From Rhizodiscina lignyota (lineage: Eukaryota > Ascomycota > Dothideomycetes > Aulographales > Rhizodiscinaceae), in NCBI GenBank assembly GCA_010015805.1, contig ML978123.1:496001-560000 (forward strand): a stretch of 64,000 nt of DNA, read 5' to 3'. The position numbers and the translations under genes are program-made. Of this stretch, positions 20,364 through 31,978 are shown one piece after another; position 1 is the stretch's first letter, and every line of letters starts with the position of its first letter. The notes beneath the pieces are model-generated. The model made no database searches. It was given only the letters and a program-made list of their open reading frames with translations, and had not been told where the DNA came from.

Positions 20364-21188
20364 ATGGCTGACATCAACATGGTCGACGCCAATGATTCTT
20401 CTACTTCACCTCTCTCCGGCGAATCTAGTGCGCCGCCGCCACCAATCTCTCGCTGCGTCATCTGCGACAAGGAGGGTGTTGCGCATTGCACGGAGTGTTG
20501 CTCGGTACATTACTGCTCAGAGGAGTGTCAAAAGCGCGACTGGCCGGTCCATAAAGTCCTCTGCAAGACCTTCAAGACCATCGCGCCACCGAAAGGAAGA
20601 TTCCTCCGCGGCATCTTATTTCCAGTGGATCGAGAGCCGGAATGGGTTTGGATCCCGTACCACGAAGAGGATCGTAACGAGGAGTCAATTGGCTGGTATC
20701 GCTACAAGTGGATTCATCCCGATTTCAAGAAGATGGGCCAGCTCATCGAGCAGCAATCCGGTGCCGATCGCCAACCCCTTCGAATCCATCCATACTCTAA
20801 CCGCACGCTCGACAAGGACATCCTCTTGTTTTGCCAGACCATCAATGTGACAGATTCGACCAACGAGTGGTTCAAGGAGGTTGCAGGGACGACGCCAGGA
20901 TTCAGAATGGGAGCGATTGGAAACTGGATCGCGGTTGGGATGCATGATATGGATGCAGAGCATCCGGATTTCGAAGCGACGGAGCTGTCGAAGGAAGAGA
21001 GGAGAGCTTTGCGCGATCCACGAAAGTACGATCTCGGCCTAGACGACTTGAGGTACATTGTCGAGTTTGTGAAGCAGCAGTTCGGAGGAGGCCCAATCTG
21101 GAGCGAGAAACGGCCACTGCCATACTCGAGTGGATTTGGGGTAAATGACAGCTTGGTCTTCCCTTATTTCCCAGAGATGCAGCGTTGA
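20364..21188 (+). CDS. MYND zinc-finger protein (copy 2)
   Basis: An uninterrupted frame of 274 residues. After a low-complexity Ser/Pro start, the MYND finger (about residues 32-69) has the pairs CVIC, CTEC, YCSEEC and the H-C pair in DWPVHKVLC. It is followed by GRFLRGILFPVDREPEWVWI, a motif present in every copy of this family here. A DLGLDDLRYIVEFV segment precedes the end. MYND fingers bind proline-rich peptides, and the function of this fungal family is unknown. The protein ends soon after the DDLRYI segment, whereas copy 1 has about 250 more residues. It appears to be a shortened but intact gene. Confidence 0.8.
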   Translation: MADINMVDANDSSTSPLSGESSAPPPPISRCVICDKEGVAHCTECCSVHYCSEECQKRDWPVHKVLCKTFKTIAPPKGRFLRGILFPVDREPEWVWIPYHEEDRNEESIGWYRYKWIHPDFKKMGQLIEQQSGADRQPLRIHPYSNRTLDKDILLFCQTINVTDSTNEWFKEVAGTTPGFRMGAIGNWIAVGMHDMDAEHPDFEATELSKEERRALRDPRKYDLGLDDLRYIVEFVKQQFGGGPIWSEKRPLPYSSGFGVNDSLVFPYFPEMQR

Positions 21189-22442
21189 ACGACTCGTTCT
21201 TCCTGCAAAGTGCGAGGTCTTCGGCGTTGGGTGCTGAGGGATCTGAACTCCAGCACTGGGGTAGAATGGCAAATTTGGGTCGTGCAAAGCCGATGAGTCT
21301 TTTGAATTACCTTTCCTTTACCAAGCATGGCGCAATTGGGGACTTTGGCTTTAATATCTCTGCATTTGAAGGAAAAGTTTGCTTTGAGAACTGATTGGAA
21401 CAAGGTCTCTGCTACTCTGCGATCACTCCACTAGTGAAATGCAAGACAATTGGGCGGCCAAGGGGAATGCAACTAGATGAAGTAAGGAGCTGAAGAGAAG
21501 TAACCCTAGAAGATATGAATATGCTGGCATTGTTCGAAAATTCAGACGCCAAAGGCAGACCCATTTCGTGTCTTTATTTTCGGATCGCAAGAGCACTCAG
21601 AAGAGTAAAAGGCACCGGTCAGGCATCTTAGGAGTCGATCTGCAAGCCTTACTAGGTTTAGAGGCTGAACAGAACACGGTGCCATTCAGAGAAAGGCGAG
21701 ATGAACTACCAATGTTTACAAGACCAGAGGATATGAGGACATGAGTTGAGGCAGCTCGGAAAAGTAAACCCTTTCCCTTGCCCTGTCTCCAAACGCCGCT
21801 AAACCATGTTGAGTGCTGTTGCGAGGCGGCTGTCTCCGATCCACTATCCCACCTTTGTGTCTCCTTTCGAGGATCTTCGCCACTCACCAGCGCAGACCGA
21901 CCAGGGAGGATTCAGGAGTATACTGACTAACACATGCTAAAAGTTGGGGAGGATTTCAACAACATTCTGTGGCTGCTCTGTTAGCTCCCACAGCCTCATG
22001 CAGGCCTCCTAGCGTCGCCTCCTGACATCACTTGAGTCGTAGGGCTGGTTTTAGGCTGGTCCAAAATTCAGCTCCTCACAGTATGTTACTCTAGCGGTGG
22101 GAGAACCTTCTGTGCCTTCGCCCTAAAGCTATCTTGTTGCTCTAGTGGTTCTCCACTTTTACCGCGAGAGCGGTTGGCAATGCAACGAAAAGGCCATCGG
22201 AGAAATTGAGACTCATGCCACATGGCGCATGGTCCCTTACTGTCTGCGCTTGTGGCTGCGCCTGAGAGTAAGCAGCGTAACAGAATTGTCCCATCCTAAT
22301 GAAGGTCTCTCTTGGTTGATTGGACGGCCTGTATTTATGGGAGAGTGTATATTTTGACTTGAGTAAATTTATATGACGTTCACATCCAATTCAGCTTTCT
22401 TCTTTCTTCATACTGAAGTTCTCAATTCCAAGAACGGGAGCA
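21189..22442. other. intergenic, no supportable gene
   Basis: The first ~200 bp after the MYND stop may be a remnant of its lost C-terminal half, but I could not align it with confidence. The remainder holds overlapping short frames without domains and the promoter of the Zn2Cys6 regulator. Confidence 0.4.
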
Positions 22443-24034
22443 ATGGTTGGAGCAAAGAGTGTCGGATGCAACACCTGCAAGCAACGCAAGATTAGGGTTG
22501 AGTACATCCACGTGCTGAGGAATGAGATTTAGCTGACATACACATCAGTGTGATGAACGATTCCCCATTTGTGCAAATTGCGACCGGAGCAGACGTCATT
22601 GTACCGGACCAAAGAGTCGATTTGTTCGGTTCATCAAACCTGGGACGGAAGAGCATATCGAGCTCCAAGTAGAGACACTCCAACGACCGGCTCCAACTGC
22701 TTCTGAACTCCTTGCGCTCGAGTTGGTAGAGCGGCTGAGCAAGGTAGAGGATGCTGGATATCAACTACAGAAATTTGGAACAATCTTTGACCATCTGCCG
22801 GCACAAGTTGGAAGAAATGCCGCCCTCGATGCTTCCATCAGCGCTTTGCTTGGCACACATCGTTTGTTGCTCCGCGGTGTGTCTCCGTGCAAGGACGATG
22901 ACCTGGACCGGTACACTCGCGCCTTGATCCTAATAAAACAAGACCTTGAGCATTTCCAAAGCAAGACCTCGTCCGAAACAGTATGCGCTGCGGCCCTCTT
23001 AGCTATATATGAGGTATGGAAAAGCAGAATCACAAAAAATGTAGACGGGGACGGATATACTAAATGCATACAGCTATTCAACAGTGATAAAAAGCAGGGA
23101 GCGTGGATAGTGAGTATTTTGTAACTAAACTCGATCCCTAAACTGTACTGATGTCCTCCAGCAACATGCAGGCGGAGTTGCCGCATTGATAGAATCATGG
23201 GGCCCTGATCGGATCAAGTCTGATTTTGAGCTGGCCATTCTGGTAAATAACTACGGCTCGATTGTGCGATCTCCTCGATTCCCAGTTCCATTACTGCGCT
23301 AATATGTCTCGCAGGTTTCGCAATGCATTATTCTCGGCAAAGAATGTTTCTTGCATCGACCGGAGTGGAGGCCACTTCGCAAGAAGTGCGAGCGACGATG
23401 GTCAAATCCGACCTATATCCAAGTATCGTACATCTTAGCAAGCACTAGTTCGCTTGCGCAGAATGTTTATGAGGCAAGTGGTTCCCCCGGCGTTCCGCAA
23501 GATCGGCTCCGTGCTCTCCGTACGAGAGTTCATCGGTTCAAAGACGATATAACGAAGTTTCGTTCGGAGTCTGGGCAGTTCAAACAAATCACAGAAATGG
23601 CATCTATGCGCTGCGAACCTGGAGCACCGTCAGAAATTTACATCTTCGAAGACTTTGACGCAACGTACGCCTACAACTTTTACTGGGCGTTGGTCATTAT
23701 TGCAAACAAAATGCTTACACGCTTGGGCGCTGCAACTACCGAAACGGATCGAGAAATCAATACAGCTTCGGTAAATATTTGCAAATCGACAAACTTCATG
23801 CGGTCGTTCGGCCCTTTTGGCGTCATATGGGTGCTTATGGTAATGACTTGCGCATATGGTGTCTCCTCTCCCGAACGACAGGATTGGATACAAAATGAGT
23901 TGAAAGAGCTATTCGGACGACTGCCAATGAAAATGAATCCGATCAGTATGCTAGTGGGTTTTGATACTCTCAGTGGAGGGCCACTACGAAAGGCCGCGTT
24001 GATGTCGCTGGAGAAGAGATATGCAAGAGCGTGA
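22443..24034 (+). CDS. Zn2Cys6 fungal transcription factor
   Basis: A fungal-specific binuclear zinc cluster regulator. Exon 1 starts at 22443 and reads MVGAKSVGCNTCKQRKIR; an intron (about 22498-22549) splits the zinc cluster, which resumes CDERFPICANCDRSRRHCTGP, supplying all six cysteines. The middle part has the usual helical domain, with HAGGVAALIESWGPDRI. Further introns are needed near 23110-23160 and 23243-23313. The end is at 24034 after KRYARA. It sits inside the MYND array, about 4.9 kb from the RiPP locus. It could regulate either, but nothing in the sequence shows a target. Confidence 0.85.
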
Positions 24035-24413
24035 ACTTCGACGGGGCAAGAAGCTTTCATGCAGGACCTGGAGAGGTGTTTCACTACATTAACACAAACA
24101 CATATACACATCTTTCTTTATCACATTTCGATAACAGATTTGCCTCAGATCTTTACTCGAGGTGAGTGAGACCTGGTGAATCACGCCTTCGGTGAGGAAG
24201 ATACTTCTCATCGCCTTCTTCACTTGCTCATTTTAGCTAAAGCAAGCTCTGTTTGTTTGCAAGTCTTCCCGATAAAATCCTTAAGGGTTCAATTCTCTCA
24301 ATGAAATATTCAACAACATTGAGTTTGCTAATATAATACATCACAAGCGAAACACTTCACAAACTCTTCCACCTCCGATCTCAACACTTACCTGCACTTT
24401 TCGACCAACAATC

Positions 24414-25133
24414 ATGTCTGCAGGAGGACCGTGGGAACTTGGTGACGTCCCACCAATGCCTCCGCTAGAAGCAGCAAGCAATCAATTTTGCTGCGTGTGC
24501 GACAACCCGGCGGCTCATCGCTGTGGACAGTGCAAATCAGGACACTACTGCAGCACGGCTTGCCAAGTGAATGACTGGCCAACTCATGCAATCCTCTGCA
24601 AAGACTTCCTCCGCCTCGAGCGCCCAGAGGGTAACTTTCAGCGAGCGCTTTTCTTCCCACAGCGAGAGCCTTTGCCCCGGTTCATCTGGATCCCCTACAG
24701 TTTTCGAGTCGCGGACGGAGAGGATGGTTATCCAAGAGGATTCAAGGAACTCAGTACTGATCTGAAAGCTGTCCGAGAGCTCCTCGGTTTGACATCGATG
24801 GACTCCGGAGACTTCGGTCACATTCCAGGAACACATCGAGAGCTCCACCCTTCCATCTACTTCTTCTGTAAGAACATCGACAAAGACGACGGTTACTTTT
24901 ATTACAACCAGAGCATCGCCACATCCACCAACGACGGTGCCACAATCACTCAAGTACTCGGAGATCGTGTGGTGCTCCTTCTCCAATCTATGTGGGCCCG
25001 GTTGAAGGAGGAACCTACGGAGGAGACAATCGAACGACTTTCAGATCCGCGAAATGTCGACATCACCATGGACGATTTCCGTACCGTCATCAACTTCTTT
25101 CGCACCAATGAGAGTCGAGTTCCAATCTCTTAG
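24414..25133 (+). CDS. MYND zinc-finger protein (copy 3)
   Basis: A 239-residue uninterrupted frame. The MYND finger begins at about residue 26 (CCVC, CGQC, YCSTAC, DWPTHAILC). The block FQRALFFPQREPLPRFIWIPY and the segment DITMDDFRTVINFF match copy 2 in order and spacing. The protein stops seven residues past the NFF, again just after the DDF segment. A pyrimidine-rich leader and short 5' flank precede it. It is likely intact, and its function is unknown. Confidence 0.8.
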   Translation: MSAGGPWELGDVPPMPPLEAASNQFCCVCDNPAAHRCGQCKSGHYCSTACQVNDWPTHAILCKDFLRLERPEGNFQRALFFPQREPLPRFIWIPYSFRVADGEDGYPRGFKELSTDLKAVRELLGLTSMDSGDFGHIPGTHRELHPSIYFFCKNIDKDDGYFYYNQSIATSTNDGATITQVLGDRVVLLLQSMWARLKEEPTEETIERLSDPRNVDITMDDFRTVINFFRTNESRVPIS

Positions 25134-25926
25134 CTGCCTAAAGCTACGCGATTGGACGGTCCTTGCATTTCAAGAGCAGAGCAGAGAACTTGCAAATGCT
25201 GTTGAAATGAGAGGGTCACCATTCAGGTGAAACGGGAAAGTTGCTTTGGGGCGTTGGGAACACTGGATGGCTGCATATTTCCTTACTTGCCTTTCGAACT
25301 CTTCTATCGGGCCTGTTTCCATTTACGAAGGAGCTACAGGGCCCTTTCATGCTTCCATAGGACTCATAAATGAAGGACTCCTGACTGATATGGTATCTCC
25401 AGTTCTTTCTCGCACCTTGTTCATGTGATAATGATCGCGCAACAAACGCCAAACTATTCCTAATACATTCCTCGCATATATCAAACAGTTTCCAGTATAT
25501 CCAAACAGTATCCAAACTCGGCTAAGATGTAAACTAATGTTAGAGGAGGTCTGGGTACCTGCTTTACTGGTCCGAGTGCTTGCAGTTGGAATTTGCAGAT
25601 TGCAAAAATACTTCTAAAATGTTAGTGTCATTCTACGAGAATCTACATTCCTAATGCGCCAAGCGAACCTGGCTGCAAAAACTCATTTAAATCAAAACGA
25701 ATATAAACTAAACTGTTCGAACGCAAACATTTGAATACTTGGTAATGCCCCAAACGTTGCAAATGTTGTTTAAACCATGTTAAAACTCGTTTATGCACCA
25801 CTCTGCACGGCTAAACTCGACAAACTATTCTCCTGTCTCTGCATATAAAAGATGTTCCTCTCGCAGCTTCTGGAGACCTCTAAATCCGCGCCCGCACTGA
25901 ATTCGAAGAAGGAAGAACTCGGCAGC
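25134..25926. other. intergenic with TATA-like box before MYND copy 4
   Basis: No gene is seen. A CATATAAAA element at 25842-25850 lies 77 bp upstream of the ATG at 25927 and only 1 bp before the ATG at 25852. This favours 25927 as the start of the next MYND gene. Confidence 0.4.
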
Positions 25927-26415
25927 ATGGCATCAGAATGCTGTAATTGCAGCGAGCCTTCTGATCGGGTGTGCAATCACTGCCAATCCGCACATTACTG
26001 CAGCGACAATTGTCGACGGCTGGATGCACCTGCTCACGGCCTGCTCTGCGATGCTTTCAGAAACCTAACACGCCCGCACGGTGATGTGATTAGGTGTATC
26101 GCCTTCCCTCAGGACACTGACTCTCCGGAATGGGTTTGGATTGACTGTGATCCATGTACTAACGGCCCAAGCGAAGAGGTCATACTTGAGATTATGGAAG
26201 GAATTGACGCTCTTGTCTTCGGCTCTGGCGATATGACTGTTTACCGTCAGGCGTGGCGCGGTGGACTTAATCGAAGCCTTGAGAGAGCTTCTTACCCTGA
26301 CAGTGTGCTTATGGATGGAGGGCTGTTAGTAGCAAGCACTCGTGATCTTAATATGGACGATTTTCGGTTCATCATTCGTTATCTCGTGGTTCATGCACGG
26401 TGCAGCTGTTTGTAA
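25927..26415 (+). CDS. MYND zinc-finger protein (copy 4, short)
   Basis: A short member of about 162 residues from 25927 (MASECCNC). The same frame is open to an ATG at 25852, which would add 25 residues. The finger has CCNC, CNHC, YCSDNC and the H-C pair of APAHGLLC, with the usual DWP replaced by DAP. The family blocks VIRCIAFPQDTDSPEWVWI, NRSLERAS and DLNMDDFRFIIRYLV follow. The protein ends 8 residues after the last block, with a Cys-containing tail (HARCSCL) that may be read-through into non-coding sequence after a truncation. Confidence 0.72.
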   Translation: MASECCNCSEPSDRVCNHCQSAHYCSDNCRRLDAPAHGLLCDAFRNLTRPHGDVIRCIAFPQDTDSPEWVWIDCDPCTNGPSEEVILEIMEGIDALVFGSGDMTVYRQAWRGGLNRSLERASYPDSVLMDGGLLVASTRDLNMDDFRFIIRYLVVHARCSCL

Positions 26416-27374
26416 ATTAGATATATCAGTGGATTAAGCATGAAAGTGGAAGTCTGGAGATATGACTTCGATGGTGTCAAAAACAAAGTCATACGATTGT
26501 TGCCTAGGTGCGCCATGGGAACTATGGCGGTGGCCTTTGTCGCACCTTCCTCAATCCAATTTAATGGACCTACAAGAGCCTTAGGTATACCGTACACATA
26601 GTCAAACTACAATGCACTCATGACTATCATATCATATCTGATTCCTCGATACAACTTGGGGTTACGGGGTATATGATAACAGCAAATATCAAATGAAAAC
26701 GTGATGTTGATAACATAAAGGGGATGTTAGTACATGACCTCCTATGGCACAATGTTAATATTTAGTTCACAGTAGAAAGGCTAGATCTTTCGAGTAAACC
26801 AGGCATAGGGTTACCAGTCCACGAATGTTCATGTGGATAGAATTGTAGCTACTGCAGGATATTGTTGTCAGCTGTATGATCAGATGGTTCCGAAGACGAG
26901 ATTGACGATCCAACTCCAGCGGTGATACAACAACTAGCGGATCCAGGAGGTTCCGGTTTTATGAAGAGGGTATGAAGAAAAGATTGTCGGCACATTAGCT
27001 TCGCCAGTGGTATGAGCACTAATGTTCGACGGTAACAGAATGATGTGACTTCGTCTATACTTCCCTAAGCAAGGAACCTCAGTTGCTGCCTTGTGCAATC
27101 TCAGACATCAACAATTAACCTTCCAAGATAATCTCATCTTTGACATATCATGCAGAGTCAAATAGTGATTTCCGTGTGCCTCAGAACTTACTTGTGTTGC
27201 ATAAGCCGGCATTTCTCCGTCTGCTTTTGTGAAGTGGTGAATATTCACCTTCAACACTTCAACACATTCAACATTGCCACCTGATGTTAGTATAAGATAA
27301 CGCATCTCCAGCATCTTCTCTTCTTCCTCTCCACCGTCCCTCCACACAAAACACCAAAGAAGGTCGACGACAAC
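26416..27374. other. intergenic, no supportable gene
   Basis: AT-rich gap between two MYND genes. Overlapping short frames only. The last 100 bp are CT-rich and probably form the leader and promoter of MYND copy 5. Confidence 0.4.
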
Positions 27375-27980
27375 ATGGCTCCTCCCCGCTGCAGACTCTG
27401 CGACAAAGCTGCTCACCGCGTCTGCGCTCAATGCAAGTTAGCAAATTACTGCAACATAGATTGCGTAAACCTCGACCAGCCCTTCCACTCCCTTCTCTGC
27501 ACAGATGGCAGTGACAATAGTCGTCCTGCTTTCTCGGAGCTCAAGCGCCCAGCCGGTGATGTGACCCGTTGCATCTTCTTGCCTCCCGACTCCGATTATC
27601 CACAGTGGATATGGCTGCCACTTGAGAACGACAAGTACCGCAAACAGACCATGCCTAAGGACCACCGTGTCGATGAGCTGATGGGAGAGGGTGTTGATTA
27701 CACGTACGGCCACATTCACAACACCTTCGCAAGGCGCGACCATCGGGGCAATATCTACGTATACACGGCTTTTCAGCGAGAGGGCGCCGGACTCACAGTC
27801 AATCGGAGCGTACGCATGGCTAGCGCGCCGCACAATGTCGAACTTCTCGGTCCGGTGCTGGTGGCAGGAAGTCGGGATCTCGAGATGGACGATTTCCACA
27901 TCATCATCGACCATCTCGTCACCTGGCGAACGGGCGTGAAGGGGCGTGAACTTCATCCTCAGGTGCAAGATGCGAAATAA
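27375..27980 (+). CDS. MYND zinc-finger protein (copy 5)
   Basis: A 201-residue uninterrupted frame. The finger starts almost at the N-terminus (CRLC, CAQC, YCNIDC, LDQPFHSLLC). The conserved blocks VTRCIFLPPDSDYPQWIW, VNRSVRMASAP and DLEMDDFHIIIDHLV are all present. Like copies 2-4 it stops shortly after the DDF segment. The codon use is richer in GC than the flanking DNA, as expected for a functional gene. Confidence 0.8.
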   Translation: MAPPRCRLCDKAAHRVCAQCKLANYCNIDCVNLDQPFHSLLCTDGSDNSRPAFSELKRPAGDVTRCIFLPPDSDYPQWIWLPLENDKYRKQTMPKDHRVDELMGEGVDYTYGHIHNTFARRDHRGNIYVYTAFQREGAGLTVNRSVRMASAPHNVELLGPVLVAGSRDLEMDDFHIIIDHLVTWRTGVKGRELHPQVQDAK

Positions 27981-28249
27981 GTCTCGGTTGCAGCCTTCGG
28001 GGAAAGTGGGATGCCTGAAAGGATTGGACCTACAATCTGTGGATTATGGTTGCATCAATACGCCTTCAATTGCTGAGGTGTGAGTGAAAGCATTCTGGAA
28101 TGACGAGCTTGAAAGGATTGCTTCTCCGGTCATTATGCAATGGTTGCATAAATATGCTTTCAGTAAATTCGTCATTCATGAAGGCCCTCTGTCAAACACA
28201 TGAAGTTGAAATTAGCTTATGCTCCAAAAGTGTCTCTGTGATTGTCAAA

Positions 28250-28846
28250 TGATTTGCTGAAGCTCAATGTAAGTCCTGTGAGTCCGCGCATTACTGTAGT
28301 GCCAACCGTGAGGCAACTGATTTTCAACTCCACATGTTGTTTTGTTCTTTCATGAACTACTCTTTCATAAAATCTGCTCCTCCACAGGGCCATCATATCC
28401 GCAGCATATTCTTTCCACCGGATAAGGCCTATCCACGATTCATCTGGGTGCCCTGCACGATAGGAGATTCGGGTGCGTGTGGGGCTGTCGACGGATGGAT
28501 CGCGAGCAAGCTTGGACTGTACGAATCTTTGCGAATGGAAAACCATCCTGTTAGCGAACATTCTCTACCGCGAGTAATTGGCATTTATAGGGCTCTTAGA
28601 TCTGATAGCAGAAACCAGAGCGTTGATAGAGTTACGAAGCCTCACAATGTGGTTGTATACGGGGCACTCTTGGCCATTGGGGATGGACAAGACGCGTACG
28701 CCGCTCTTCGTGAATCGATGCAGGATGAGCACCAGAGAATCTCCGACTGGCATGAGAACGACCTTGGATCGAGCGATCTTCGATCTGTTGTTGACTTCAT
28801 CATGATAACGTTTGATGGACTTCGTAGAGACCAGCTCAGAGAATAG
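28250..28846 (+). pseudogene. MYND zinc-finger protein relic (copy 6)
   Basis: The second half of a MYND finger is readable from about 28259 (AEAQCKSCESAHYCSAN, then DFQLHMLFC), but the first Cys pair and the start codon are gone. In-frame upstream there is a TGA (at about 28250), and the fourth-pair Cys after YCS is missing. The rest is open from 28334 to 28846: GHHIRSIFFPPDKAYPRFIW, RNQSVDRV, DLGSSDLRSVVDFI. The gene has therefore lost its N-terminus. The body may still be read from the ATG at 28334, without a zinc finger. Confidence 0.65.
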
Positions 28847-29017
28847 TCTGAGAAGATTACGAGAAGCAATCGAGAAGCAGTGATGGCATAGAATTTTGCA
28901 GTTTCGGAAGAAAAACCCGATTTTTTTAATTGAATTGCAATTGCACTTTCCTTGTAAGCGGCCAGCCAGATGAAGCGTCAGCTCTGGCGTCACAACCTTG
29001 ATGACATCGTACTTGTC

Positions 29018-29530
29018 TTATTTACCAGAATCGCCGATGATTGAGGGTTTCGGATCCCATGCGGCCGCTGTAAATTGTAATGGATGGTGGTCGAGCCACC
29101 GAGATGAAAATCCTATCACTTTCATAAGTATATTTGCGATTGCGTGCCGTAGGGGAATAAGCCGGTCGCCAAGTAATCCTGAAATCCGAGTCCAGTCGAA
29201 GGTGAGCGAAATGATCGGAAGACTGGTGGTATCGCCGAACTCACGATGGTAGGTGATAAACTCAAGTGCACCACGCAGGCCAAGCGTGAGACTATAACAA
29301 TGAACGATGTGAAAGAATATGTCCAACTCTTTTGTCCTCATTCGAACTTCTCCTTGGCAGTCTGCCACAGACAATCTATGGATATTTGGAACACAACCCC
29401 AGCGCCAAACAAAAATAACGAGATACCTTTGAACGCTGATAATAGAATTGAAGAAAGACCAAAATGAGCCGAAACACCAATGCGATGCTGAAAGCACTCT
29501 TGTAACAGCATTCAGACCAAGACTCCACAT
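29018..29530 (-). CDS. doubtful ORF, 170 codons
   Basis: A minus-strand frame from an ATG at 29530, with some protein-like character (HCYSLTLGLRGALEFITYH, SRWLDHHPLQFTAAAWDPKP). It begins only 15 bp after the stop codon of vac1 on the same strand. That is too close for an independent gene with its own promoter, and no domain is recognised. It may be part of the vac1 3' region, an exon of a different model, or chance. Confidence 0.3.
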   Translation of the reverse strand: MWSLGLNAVTRVLSASHWCFGSFWSFFNSIISVQRYLVIFVWRWGCVPNIHRLSVADCQGEVRMRTKELDIFFHIVHCYSLTLGLRGALEFITYHREFGDTTSLPIISLTFDWTRISGLLGDRLIPLRHAIANILMKVIGFSSRWLDHHPLQFTAAAWDPKPSIIGDSGK

Positions 29531-29545
29531 GATGAAGGGCAGTCA

Positions 29546-31628
29546 TTACCCGATGCCACCTTCATAAGCCTCCTTAATACCTCTTCCCACTTCTCCAAGC
29601 AACCCATTCACCCCATCAATCTCTTTGCTTAAATCCTCCACGTTCTTGGCGAGGCTCGCAACCTCGTCAAACTTCCGCCGTCGGTTCGCGTCCGCTACCA
29701 TCTCTTGAACGAAGAATCTCTGTTCCTCCAAGACAATCAGCCGCTCTCTCAACTCCTTCTCTTCAGCTTCGAGCGACTCGACAGCACTGCTGGACGACAC
29801 TTGACTACTCACGTCGTCGCCGGACAAAGAGTTGAATCTGATGGCAGCTAACGCACCACCAGGCTTGCCGGCGGCGTGGGGAGGGCTCTTGGATGCCCCA
29901 GCGGGCGTGGCATGTTTGAGGACTTTGGGGAGTGATTTGAGCGGAAGCATATGAAGGTGCAAGAAACGAGATGCTTGTGCATAGACCGCCTTCTGCAGTC
30001 TCTTTTGCGTCGGCGACTCAGTCGGCATATCGCGTATCCTCCGTGCCGCTGCGTCAAATTGCGTGAACGTGTCCATAAGACGCTTGCGCACCCTGGTGGC
30101 CTCCGCAAGCTGTCCTGGAGTGGGAGGGTTCTCCGGATCCTGCAGTGCAACGAGCAGGCGCTGAAACTTGGGCATAAGCAGGCGTATGCCGCGCTCGAAC
30201 TGAGCCATGTTCTCATATGAGCGTTGGTCTGGTGGCTTATGCTCCAGCTCGCGCTGGTAGTCTGACCGGCTGAAGAGCGTGTGCCTGCAGTCTTTGCACA
30301 TTCGAACATCGACGGCTAACGAGCCCTGCGCCGCCGGAGGCTTTTCTCCCTTGGCGACGTTCAGCCCGACTTCGATTGAGCACTGTGTCGCAGGATCGCC
30401 GCACACTACTCTCCCGCATACTCTGCAGTGATGTCGTCTGAATGTGTAGTTTGTGAATTCTTGTTGACAGAAGGGACATTTCGCGACTGACGCATCATCT
30501 TCCCAGTTGATGACAGATTGCTCCAGAGCCCGAAGCTGTGCCTTTGTGCCACTTGATAAAGGCCAGAAACCGGCTGAATTTGCTGTGATATCGGTAGGCG
30601 GATCGGCCAAAAGATGTGTGAGTTTCGATAAACGCTTCTCCAGACGGTTGATCTCGAGATATTGTTTGTCCACGGTCTGCCGTCTCAGTTTCACAAACTC
30701 TTTAGTGTGGTCTGTGATCGCGCCATTGTGGTCGTTGTATCCGTCTTTTGACTTGTAACATGTCTCGCACACCCTACACCAGAACCCTCGAACTGGCTCG
30801 TGTTGTGCAGACCGCGACAGCTTCATCTGGTACATAGTGTGCTCATCGCAGAACAACTTCCCACAGTGCCTACAATTGACCTGCCCATTCGCCGCACCCA
30901 GCCTCAGGCCACACGTCGGATCCGAGCACATATCATATCCACTTGGTCGCTGCCAATGTGTTCTTGAAACCACTTCGTCTGGATCAACCACCTTTGCTGG
31001 CTCTGGATATAGTGGGCCACTCGGAGCCGCAATTGGAGCGTGTGAGGGAAGCGGCGGAGTAGGCGAACTGGTATCATTTGACTCGAAGACATCCAATCCT
31101 TTGAACTTCTGGTTCAGCACGGCCAGAGGTTGGAACCTCTTCGCCTTAACCATCTGCGTCTTGAACCAATTCTTGACTTCATCCTGCTCCACCTCTTCCA
31201 AGTTCTTATGAACGTCGTCCAGATGTCTGTTTAGCTGCAACAGCGTGACCTACACCCTCGTTAGCCTCTACACATCTCCCACAGTACCCAATTCTGCAAC
31301 TCACCATCTCCTCGTTGCAAATCGGACACACAAGCCTACTCCCCGCCGCCGCCGCAGCAGCAGCCTGTCCCCCACCACCAGCCACATGGTCCTCCCTTCC
31401 CAAGCTCACCCTCGACCCCAAGTCCTGGGCATCGATTGTGCTCGTACTCGTGTTCGCCGGGCTCTGTGACCCCAGCGAGCTCTCCGACGGCGCCGGCGAC
31501 AACACACTCGAGTTCCGCTTGTGGGGCGAGGCAGCTGGAGACGACGATGGTGGCGGATGCACTGCGGGCGAGAGGGAGCGGCCGCTGCCTAGGATACGGC
31601 CGCCGCCGAGAGACCTGCCGGAGGCCAT
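29546..31628 (-). CDS. vac1: FYVE-domain vacuolar segregation protein (Vac1/Pep7, rabenosyn-5 like)
   Basis: An endosomal tethering protein that binds PI3P and Rab5/Vps45 in Golgi/endosome-to-vacuole transport. Two exons, 31628-31305 and 31249-29546 with a 55-nt intron, encode 675 residues. The order is: a Ser-rich start, an N-terminal C2H2 finger (CPICNEEMV across the intron, then LNRHLDDVH), a first Cys-rich FYVE-like finger (CRHCGKLFC), a canonical FYVE finger with RRHHCRVCGRVVC, and C-terminal coiled coils (LEAEEKELRERLIVLEEQRF). The size and domain order match fungal Vac1/Pep7. The Ala run after GGGG in exon 1 is a short poly-Ala tract. Confidence 0.93.
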
Positions 31629-31978
31629 TGGGGAGGTTGGGAGAGATGCGGTGGATGCATTCACGGGTACCTGAAGCGGATGGGGGAGGTGGAGGAAGTT
31701 ATGTATCGTCGTTTGCGGGCGTGGGATCGGAGGATTCCTGCTGTGCCATGTGGATGCGCCCAATTTGGGTTGGTGCAGCACCCGGAGTTGGCCCTGTGAT
31801 GGGTGGCTTCGGTCCCTGGATTTTGGGGGCGATCTGGGGAAGCACATCCCTGTCTTGACCGTGAGACTGGTCGACGCTTCTGGAAGAAGCAGTGGATGGC
31901 AATTCCAATTATTATAGAGGCGGAGATAGGATATTCTACATAATCTACTCTATGGTATCTCCACGAAATAAAGAGGCA

